From contig JANQSQ010000421.1 of the NCBI GenBank assembly GCA_028283985.1, positions 1-6,755 on the forward strand: 6,755 nt of DNA, written 5' to 3'. This document shows positions 1 through 4,605 of the stretch, in pieces. The stretch's first letter is position 1, and each line of letters starts with the position of its first letter. Under the pieces are notes generated by a model. It was not told where the DNA came from. It ran no database searches and saw only the letters and a program-made list of their open reading frames with translations. The stretch comes from Rhodothermales bacterium (lineage in GTDB: Bacteria > Bacteroidota > Rhodothermia > Rhodothermales > VXPQ01). The position numbers were made by a program, and so were the translations under genes.

Positions 1-255
1 CGCCTCCAGAATCGCATCCGCAGCAAACGGAGGGGGTACGAAAATCACCGACGCGTTCGCTCCCTCTTCAGCGACTGCCTCGGCCACGGTGTCGAACACC
101 GGCTTGCCGAGATGCGTACGGCCACCCTTGCCGGGCGTCACGCCGGCTACGAGCGCAGTGCCGTACTCGAGCATGTGCTCGGAATGGAACGTGCCCTCGG
201 AACCTGTGAATCCCTGGACAAGCAAACGGGTGTTTTTATCGACGAGAATCGCCAT
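1..255 (-). CDS. sucD: Succinyl-CoA ligase (ADP/GDP-forming) alpha subunit, 5' part only
   Basis: The alpha subunit of succinyl-CoA synthetase acts in the TCA cycle in the cytoplasm, interconverting succinyl-CoA and succinate with substrate-level NTP formation, together with the beta subunit SucC. Eighty-five codons are present, starting at ATG (253-255); the rest, including the phospho-histidine region, lies beyond the left edge. What is visible is the N-terminal CoA-binding Rossmann domain. It opens with MAILVDKNTRLLVQGFTGSEG, continues with GTFHSE (residues 21-26) and GVTPGKGG (38-45), and then has PVFDTV and VPPPF. These closely match SucD proteins as I know them. No Shine-Dalgarno sequence precedes the ATG. 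sucC does not lie upstream; the next gene is gatA, 353 bases away. Separate sucC and sucD is something I associate with Bacteroidota-type genomes (recollection). Identification is firm. Confidence 0.95.
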   Translation of the reverse strand, partial: MAILVDKNTRLLVQGFTGSEGTFHSEHMLEYGTALVAGVTPGKGGRTHLGKPVFDTVAEAVAEEGANASVIFVPPPFAADAILEA

Positions 256-608
256 AACGGTCGGAATAAGAAACGAAAAACCGGAACGCACCCAAGATTA
301 AATCCGCATGGGCGAGGACCTTGGGACGCGCCTTCTCTCAAAACATAAACGCGCGGTTGACCGCGAGTTTGCAGGATATCCCGGGCCCGATGTTTTGTTC
401 GAATGCGCGTCCCAAGGTCCCTGTTTTCGGTTGCGATTTTGCGGTTCGGCGTTGGATGGTCTTGTTGCGCGCTCCAAGGCCTATGTTTCTGCCGGATTTA
501 ATCAGAGATTTCTTAAAGATACGGACTATCCCGGCGCAGAATTGGCGAAGATTCGGAAGATTGCGGCGCCAGCGCAGGAAGACGCGCCCTGTCCTGTCAT
601 ATGCCCTG
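256..608. other. 353-base gap between gatA and sucD; no gene seen
   Basis: No recognisable protein or tRNA is found on either strand. Open frames that cross it on the plus strand are by-products of the GC-rich gatA antisense strand and have no recognisable sequence. The gap is visibly richer in A+T than the flanking genes, especially around 481-520. Most of it is occupied by the repeat element at 296-503. The remaining 40 bases before sucD (256-295) would be its proximal leader and show no clear ribosome binding site. Bases 547-563 carry a small direct repeat (GAAGATT twice, 9 to 10 bases apart), and CCTGTC occurs three times around 588-610; I attach no function to either. I could not identify a convincing promoter for sucD. 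Confidence 0.6.
296..503. repeat. Nested inverted-repeat element built from three related ~50-base units
   Basis: Perfect inverted pairs seen directly are: GATTAAATCCG (296-306) with CGGATTTAATC (493-503); GGACCTTGGGACGCGC (316-331) with GCGCGTCCCAAGGTCC (405-420); and CAAAACAT (339-346) with ATGTTTTG (390-397). The last two pairs are separated by seven bases on each side, so they would stack into one long imperfect stem. The centre holds a further hairpin at 347-370 (AAAC, CGCGG, loop TTGA, CCGCG, GTTT, with one G/A mismatch). A diverged copy of the core, GCGCGCTCCAAGGCCT, lies at 467-482, so the region contains one inverted unit (296-346) and two direct units (about 389-442 and 455-503). 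The direct units match at 19 of 26 positions over 404-429 and 466-491. No target-site duplication is visible. It could be a MITE-like relic, a dispersed intergenic palindrome, or a structured RNA in the sucD leader; the sequence alone does not decide. Confidence 0.8.
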
Positions 609-2147
609 TCACGCCCGGCCGCGCAATCGTTCCGCCGCGCTCCCTATGCGGAGTATCGTCTCTTCGCCGAAGTGCGGCCCCAGGATCTGCATACCCACGG
701 GCAAATGGGGCGCTTCCGGGTGCAAACCGAGGGGTACGACCAGACCGGGAATACCCGCAAGGTTGGCGGTCACCGTGTAAATGTCGCTGAGATACATGGC
801 CATCGGATCGTCCGTCTTGCTGCCGATGCGGAAAGGGGGCGTGGGCACAGCCGGCGCAATGAGCGCATCCACCTCCTTGAAGACCGTATCGAAATCGTTC
901 CGGATCAGGGTCCGTACCCGCTGTCCTTTCGCATAATAGGCCTCGTAGTATCCGGAAGAGAGCACGTAGGCGCCGAGCATGATGCGCCGTTTGACTTCAT
1001 CCCCGAAGCCTTCCGTCCGGGAAGCCATATAAAAGCGGTGGAGCATGGGATCTCCGTCCAGACGCTCCTTAAGCGCTTCTGCATCCGCCCCGGAGGCAGT
1101 CTCCATGGCCAATTCCAGTTCCTCCCGCTCGTTTTGCATCGTTTCGAGGAGTTCGTCGAGCGATGCGCGTCGGCCATACCGGATCCCGTCATACCGAGCC
1201 AGATTGCTGGAGGCTTCGGCCGTGGTCAGAATGTAATACGTAGCGATGCCGTACTCCGTACGAGGCAGCGACACGTCCTGCACCACGGCTCCCTCGCGTT
1301 CGAGACCGCGCACGCATTCCTCGATCATCCCCCGTATCCCCGCGTCGAGTCCGTCGGCAAAGTACTCTTTCGGCAATCCGATACGCATGCCCCGGATATC
1401 CCCTGTCAGCGATTGCGTGTAGTCGGGCACGTCCACCGGCGCACTGGTGGAATCCCGTTCGTCCTGCCCCGCCATATGGTTCAGGAGCAACGCGCAGTCC
1501 TCCACACATTGCCCGATCGGCCCCATGCAATCGAAGGAAGAAGCAAAGGCCACCAGACCATACCGGGACACGCGCCCGTAGGTGGGTTTCAGGCCAACCA
1601 CTCCGCAATGCGCCGCAGGCTGGCGAATGGATCCGCCCGTATCGGTGCCCAGCGCCGTATGGCACATCCCGGCTGCGACGGCGGCGGCGGAACCTCCGGA
1701 AGAGCCGCCGGGAACGTAATCGGGGTTCGCCGGATTTCTGACCGGACCGAAATACGAGGTTTCGTTGGACGAACCCATCGCGAACTCGTCGCAGTTCGTT
1801 TTTCCGACGAAAATCGCGCCCGCAGCTCGCAGCCGTTCGACTGCCGTCGCGTCGTACAACGACTCGAAATGTTCGAGCATACGGGACGAACAGGTCACGG
1901 GGCGCCCCTTCATACAGATCACGTCCTTGACGCCCATAACCATGCCCTTCAGCGGCAGTTCCGGGCCGGCGCCCGTCAACCGGTCAAGCCGGCGGGCCTG
2001 TTCGAGCGCGTCCTCCTCATCTACCGAAACGAAGGCGTTGAGCCGATCGTTTTGCGCCCGAATGCGCGCAAAAAAAGAAGAGACCAATCGTTCGCAATCG
2101 GTCTCTCCGTTCTGTAAGGCTTTCCGGGCGTCCGCAAATGGAGTCAT
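609..2147 (-). CDS. gatA: Asp-tRNA(Asn)/Glu-tRNA(Gln) amidotransferase subunit A
   Basis: GatA is the glutaminase subunit of GatCAB. It releases ammonia from glutamine, and GatB uses it to amidate mischarged Asp-tRNA(Asn) and/or Glu-tRNA(Gln) in the cytoplasm. The 512-residue product has the full amidase-signature layout: GVKD with Lys74, GGSSGGS at 147-153, and GTDTGGSIRQPA at 167-178. The Lys-cisSer-Ser triad is assigned as Lys74, Ser149 and Ser173; the spacing equals the Lys79/Ser154/Ser178 triad of the Staphylococcus aureus enzyme. GLKPTYGRVSRYG and the C-terminal GMQILGPHFGE are also typical. It is longer than the usual 475-490 residues because of a charged segment at about 330-368. The ATG at 2145-2147 gives the usual N-terminus but has no Shine-Dalgarno sequence. 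tatA lies 82 bases upstream on the same strand. gatB and gatC are not in the window. Confidence 0.96.
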   Translation of the reverse strand: MTPFADARKALQNGETDCERLVSSFFARIRAQNDRLNAFVSVDEEDALEQARRLDRLTGAGPELPLKGMVMGVKDVICMKGRPVTCSSRMLEHFESLYDATAVERLRAAGAIFVGKTNCDEFAMGSSNETSYFGPVRNPANPDYVPGGSSGGSAAAVAAGMCHTALGTDTGGSIRQPAAHCGVVGLKPTYGRVSRYGLVAFASSFDCMGPIGQCVEDCALLLNHMAGQDERDSTSAPVDVPDYTQSLTGDIRGMRIGLPKEYFADGLDAGIRGMIEECVRGLEREGAVVQDVSLPRTEYGIATYYILTTAEASSNLARYDGIRYGRRASLDELLETMQNEREELELAMETASGADAEALKERLDGDPMLHRFYMASRTEGFGDEVKRRIMLGAYVLSSGYYEAYYAKGQRVRTLIRNDFDTVFKEVDALIAPAVPTPPFRIGSKTDDPMAMYLSDIYTVTANLAGIPGLVVPLGLHPEAPHLPVGMQILGPHFGEETILRIGSAAERLRGRA

Positions 2148-2201
2148 CGGACGAGCGGCAGGGTAAAGCGTTCAGAGCAGGCGAATAAATCCGGTATGCG
2201 G

Positions 2202-2226
2202 CAAACAACAAACCGCCGCAGCGGCG
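2202..2226 (-). terminator. Weak terminator-like hairpin between tatA and gatA
   Basis: Read on the minus strand, just after the tatA stop, a 5-base-pair GC stem (CGCCG / CGGCG, loop CTG, 2214-2226) is followed by a T-rich but interrupted run, GTTTGTTGTTTG. The stem is short and the U tract is broken by G, so it may only attenuate transcription from tatA into gatA rather than end it. Confidence 0.3.
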
Positions 2227-2229
2227 CAA

Positions 2230-2571
2230 TCAAGTTTGAGGGGGCTGATCGGGAGCCTGGGTGGACCCGGAAGCAGCGGCGTCCGGCGCCGGGGCGGCTT
2301 GCGCAGGCTGGGCAGGCGCCTGCTGGGGAGGCGGTTGCGCAGGGGGAGCCTGGGGTTGCGGCGCAGCCTGATGAGGCGGCTGGGGGCGGTACGCGGTTTT
2401 CCGGTCATCTGCATCCACGGTAAGTTCACGCTGGATGTCCTTGGTGGCGTCCTTGAATTCCCGCATGCCCTTGCCGAGCCCGCGGGCAATTTCCGGGATG
2501 CGCTTGGCGCCGAATATGAGGAGCAAAGCCAAAGCGATCAGAATGATTTCCGGCGTCCCCAATGAACCCAT
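2230..2571 (-). CDS. tatA: Sec-independent protein translocase protein TatA
   Basis: TatA is the pore-forming component of the twin-arginine translocation pathway, which exports folded proteins across the cytoplasmic membrane. The 113-residue product has a short N-terminal membrane helix (about residues 7-21, ending LLLIFGAKRIPEIARGLGKG) with the conserved Phe20-Gly21 hinge. An amphipathic helix follows (about 22-50, with MREFKDATKDIQREL). This matches TatA rather than TatB. Residues 60-113 are a low-complexity Pro/Gln/Ala tail with no predicted fold. The ATG at 2569-2571 is chosen because it starts the family's MGSxGxxEI N-terminus and has an AGAGGG ribosome binding site; the frame is open further upstream, but those residues are unlike TatA. 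tatC is not in the window. The divergent neighbour is aroA. Confidence 0.93.
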   Translation of the reverse strand: MGSLGTPEIILIALALLLIFGAKRIPEIARGLGKGMREFKDATKDIQRELTVDADDRKTAYRPQPPHQAAPQPQAPPAQPPPQQAPAQPAQAAPAPDAAASGSTQAPDQPPQT

Positions 2572-2577
2572 GACCAA

Positions 2578-2585
2578 CCCTCTTT
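2578..2585 (-). promoter_or_regulatory. Ribosome binding site of tatA
   Basis: On the minus strand AAAGAGGG lies six bases before the ATG at 2569-2571. It is one of the better Shine-Dalgarno matches in the window and fixes the tatA start within a longer open frame. Confidence 0.65.
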
Positions 2586-2593
2586 TTTTGTGA

Positions 2594-2622
2594 ACGATAG
2601 CAGAACGGCCCCGTAACGGCAA
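2594..2622 (-). promoter_or_regulatory. Possible sigma70-type promoter for tatA
   Basis: On the minus strand TTGCCG (2617-2622) and TATCGT (2594-2599) are exactly 17 bases apart, each matching four of six consensus positions. The site would give a leader of about 15 to 20 bases before tatA. If the organism is in Bacteroidota its main promoter consensus may differ (TTTG / TAnnTTTG), and no good match to that was found here. Weak evidence. Confidence 0.22.
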
Positions 2623-2792
2623 CAATACGGCTTGTACCGGTAAACGAAGGGGTATATGCGGGGTTCCGGGCAGGCGACACCGCGTGTCCGAAACACGGAC
2701 GGCGCCCGTAAAACCGGACTGGAACATACCATGATCCCCGGTTTTTAGAGGATGGCTCGTTTTTTCAAGGCAACCCGTACGATTTCCGCTTC

Positions 2793-4097
2793 GTGAACAT
2801 CCGATACGACAAGGCAAGCGACCGGGCTGTGGCGACGCGGTGTACGCAAGTGGACGGCATCGTCGATCCGCCGCCCGACAAGTCGATCGCGCAACGGGCC
2901 GCGCTGCTTGCGGCCATCGGCGACGGAACATCCCGGCTGGTCAATTTCCCCTCGTCCGCCGATCCGCAATCGACCCTGCGTTGCCTCCGGCAGTTAGGCA
3001 TCGCTATAGAAAAGGACGGGGAAGACATCCTGGTGCGCGGCAAGGGGCTCGACGGTTTCTCCGCCCCCGACGCTCCTCTGGACTGCGGCAACTCGGGCAC
3101 CACGATGCGCCTTATTGCCGGCCTCCTTGCCGGACAGAAATTCGGCAGTGTGCTCACAGGGGACGCATCCCTTCGGAGCCGCCCCATGGAACGTATTGCA
3201 GCGCCACTCCGGAAGATGGGTGCGCGGATCGCCTTGGACACCGGCTGCGCCCCCCTGCGTATCGAGCGCGGGCCGCGGCTGCACGGCATGAACTACCGTC
3301 TCCCGATGCCCTCGGCGCAGGTAAAATCCTGCGTACTCCTTGCAGGTCTGCGAGCCAAAGGGCGCACCACCGTCATCGAAACCCTGCCGTCGCGCGACCA
3401 CACCGAGCGTATGCTGAATCTGGCGCCGCGCGAGGCAGAAGGCGACCGGCATATTTCCGTCGAGGGAACCATGTCTGTGCCGGCGCGCGCCTGGACCGTG
3501 CCGAACGATTTTTCCGCCGCCGCCTTTTTCATGGTCGCCGGCGCCGCAGCGCCTCATGGCGCCATACTTCTGCGGAAAGTCGGTCTGAACCCTACGCGCA
3601 GCGCACTCATCGGGGTGCTGGAGGAAATGGGCGCTCGTATCCGCATAGCCAACCGGGAGGAATCCGGCGGGGAACCGGTGGGCGACCTCCACATCGAGGC
3701 TTCCCCGCTCCGGGGCGTGCGCGTGGACGGAGCGCGCATCCCTCTTATGATCGACGAAATTCCGATCCTTGCGGTGGCGGGCGCCCTGGCGACGGGCCGG
3801 ACCGAAATACGGGACGCGCGCGAACTGCGTTTCAAGGAAACGGACCGCATCGGCGCAATGGCGGAGAACCTGCGAAGGCTGGGCGCCACCGTGGAAGAAT
3901 TCGACGACGGATTGGCCGTGGAAGGCCCCGCCGCCCTGCACGGAAACGTCGTGGAAAGCCGGCGCGATCACCGGGTGGCCATGGCCATGGCCGTGGCCGG
4001 GCTGATGGCGGACGGAGAAACGATCATCGAGGGCGCTTCCTGCGCAGCGGTGTCGTTCCCGAACTATTGGGAAACGCTCGCGTCGGTGGCCTCATAA
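2793..4097 (+). CDS. aroA: 3-phosphoshikimate 1-carboxyvinyltransferase (EPSP synthase)
   Basis: EPSP synthase is the sixth shikimate-pathway enzyme. It transfers the enolpyruvyl group of PEP to shikimate-3-phosphate in the cytoplasm, on the way to chorismate. The 434-residue product carries the expected residues at a constant +8 offset from E. coli AroA: Lys30-Ser31 and Arg35 (PPDKSIAQR), Asp321 in DEIP, Lys348-Glu349 and Arg352 in FKETDRI, and Arg394 in DHR. Other motifs are GNSGTTMR (99-106), GDASLRSRPM (123-132), SAQVKS (174-179) and RDHTERML (201-208). The GDASL..RPM and SAQVKS forms resemble class II enzymes. The glycine equivalent to E. coli Gly96 is present (Gly102). The start is uncertain: GTG at 2793 is the first start in frame, a second GTG lies at 2829, and family homology begins near residue 15-20. 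The 3' end overlaps the convergent MGMT-family gene by 34 bases. Confidence 0.95.
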   Translation: MNIRYDKASDRAVATRCTQVDGIVDPPPDKSIAQRAALLAAIGDGTSRLVNFPSSADPQSTLRCLRQLGIAIEKDGEDILVRGKGLDGFSAPDAPLDCGNSGTTMRLIAGLLAGQKFGSVLTGDASLRSRPMERIAAPLRKMGARIALDTGCAPLRIERGPRLHGMNYRLPMPSAQVKSCVLLAGLRAKGRTTVIETLPSRDHTERMLNLAPREAEGDRHISVEGTMSVPARAWTVPNDFSAAAFFMVAGAAAPHGAILLRKVGLNPTRSALIGVLEEMGARIRIANREESGGEPVGDLHIEASPLRGVRVDGARIPLMIDEIPILAVAGALATGRTEIRDARELRFKETDRIGAMAENLRRLGATVEEFDDGLAVEGPAALHGNVVESRRDHRVAMAMAVAGLMADGETIIEGASCAAVSFPNYWETLASVAS

Positions 4098-4429
4098 CCT
4101 GTTTCCTCGGACGGATCCCACAGATGCGCTTCCAGCACGACGCACCCATCCTCGTCGAACGTCACTCCCTCGGCGCGCAAGCGTTCTTCCATGACATGCG
4201 GTCCTCCAAAACGCATTTTGCCGGTCAGGGCGCCGAACCGGTTGACGACGCGGTGGCAGGGAAGCATGGCGCCCGCCGCCGCGCCCAGGGCCCATCCGAC
4301 CGTGCGGGCCGCGGAACGCGCACCGAGATACCCTGCGATATGCCCGTAGGTCGTAACTTTACCGCAAGGGATCCGGTCCACCACGGCCCAGACCCGTTCG
4401 AAGAAATCGTTGTCCCGGGAGACGCTCAT
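4064..4429 (-). CDS. Single-domain MGMT-family (methylated-DNA--protein cysteine methyltransferase-like) protein
   Basis: The 121-residue protein corresponds to the C-terminal DNA-binding domain of O6-alkylguanine-DNA alkyltransferases and lacks the N-terminal domain of Ogt/Ada. Visible features are IPCGKVTTYG (20-29, with the DNA-contacting Tyr28), SAARTVGWA (39-47, Arg42 as the likely arginine finger) and LPCHRVVNRFGALTG (56-70), with acceptor-type Cys58 in the PCHRV motif. MRFGGPHVM, RLRAEGV and WDP follow, as in the short MGMT-domain proteins common in Bacteroidota. Cysteine at position 58 permits alkyl transfer in principle, unlike alkyltransferase-like proteins, which have Trp there; the missing N-terminal domain leaves activity open. 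The 16 residues after WDP are read partly from DNA that also encodes the end of aroA. The start at 4427-4429 has no clear ribosome binding site. Confidence 0.88.
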   Translation of the reverse strand: MSVSRDNDFFERVWAVVDRIPCGKVTTYGHIAGYLGARSAARTVGWALGAAAGAMLPCHRVVNRFGALTGKMRFGGPHVMEERLRAEGVTFDEDGCVVLEAHLWDPSEETGYEATDASVSQ

Positions 4430-4461
4430 ACGCCGTATACCGTGCCCCCACCGATCTTTAA

Positions 4462-4515
4462 GGATACTCCGATCAAAACCGCTTTGCTCAGCGCTTCACG
4501 TTCGCAAGTACAGGG
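4462..4515 (+). repeat. Intergenic repeat family 2, copy A
   Basis: This copy begins GGATACTCCGATCAAAACC and contains TCAGCGCTTCACG. It matches copy C (6368-6421) at 45 of 54 positions and copy B (4519-4572) at 37 of the first 43. It lies upstream of murB and also upstream of the divergent MGMT-family gene. Its tail (TACAGGG, then TATGG) resembles the tail of copy C, which forms the ccmC ribosome binding site. Confidence 0.85.
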
Positions 4516-4518
4516 TAT

Positions 4519-4572
4519 GGATAGTCTGACCAAAACCGCTTCGATCAGCGCTTCGCGTTCGTGCGCAAAAGA
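4519..4572 (+). repeat. Intergenic repeat family 2, copy B
   Basis: This is the tandem neighbour of copy A with a 57-base period. It begins GGATAGTCTGACCAAAACC and shares TCAGCGCTTC and CGTTCG with copy A. Its last 11 bases have diverged from copies A and C. It ends 33 bases before the murB start codon. No copy has a strong hairpin; CGCT/AGCG could pair in copies A and B but not fully in C. Confidence 0.8.
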
Positions 4573-4596
4573 TATTGTAATTCCATCGTTGAAATT

Positions 4597-4601
4597 AAGG
4601 A
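4597..4601 (+). promoter_or_regulatory. Ribosome binding site of murB
   Basis: AAGGA sits four bases before the ATG at 4606. It decides this start over upstream in-frame GTG codons (for example 4561) that would translate part of the repeat. It is part of an 11-mer, TTAAGGATACT (4595-4605), identical to 4458-4468 at the entry to repeat copy A. Confidence 0.6.
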
Positions 4602-4605
4602 TACT

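Larger units (their letters stand above)
2572..2792. other. Divergent tatA/aroA intergenic region with small palindromes
   Basis: This 221-base region must hold promoters for both divergent genes. It has an 8-base palindrome TACCGGTA (2635-2642). Two mutually exclusive hairpins overlap at 2683-2700: CGTGT/ACACG and GTCCG/CGGAC. An 8-base inverted repeat, AAAACCGG (2710-2717) and CCGGTTTT (2738-2745), has 20 bases between its arms and could be an operator or a weak stem. No Shine-Dalgarno sequence sits at normal distance from the aroA GTG. Confidence 0.45.

Noticed and set aside
339..347. TATGTTTTG on the minus strand as a Bacteroidota-type -7 box for sucD
   Set aside because: It misses the TAnnTTTG consensus by one position and no TTTG lies at the required upstream distance. 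The same bases are explained by the inverted repeat arm.
388..412. TTCGAAT resembling a tRNA T-loop at 398-404
   Set aside because: The flanking bases do not form a T-stem, and no acceptor, anticodon or D arm can be drawn around it. It is the internal loop of the inverted repeat.
308..790. 160-codon open frame on the plus strand across the gatA-sucD gap
   Set aside because: Its second half is antisense to gatA, its first half runs through the repeat element, it has no recognisable motif, and long antisense frames are expected in GC-rich DNA.
321..2117. 598-codon plus-strand frame antisense to gatA
   Set aside because: GatA on the minus strand has a complete, recognisable sequence with its catalytic triad. 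The antisense product is Arg/His-rich with no family resemblance.
2710..2746. AAAACCGG/CCGGTTTT inverted repeat followed by T as a terminator
   Set aside because: The loop is 20 bases and the stem only 8. It sits in a divergent promoter region with no gene ending nearby, so an operator is more plausible than a terminator.
4462..4572. Tandem copies A and B as a minimal CRISPR array
   Set aside because: The two copies are almost adjacent (three bases apart) without a spacer, they differ at several positions, the third copy is isolated 1.9 kb away, and no cas gene is present.
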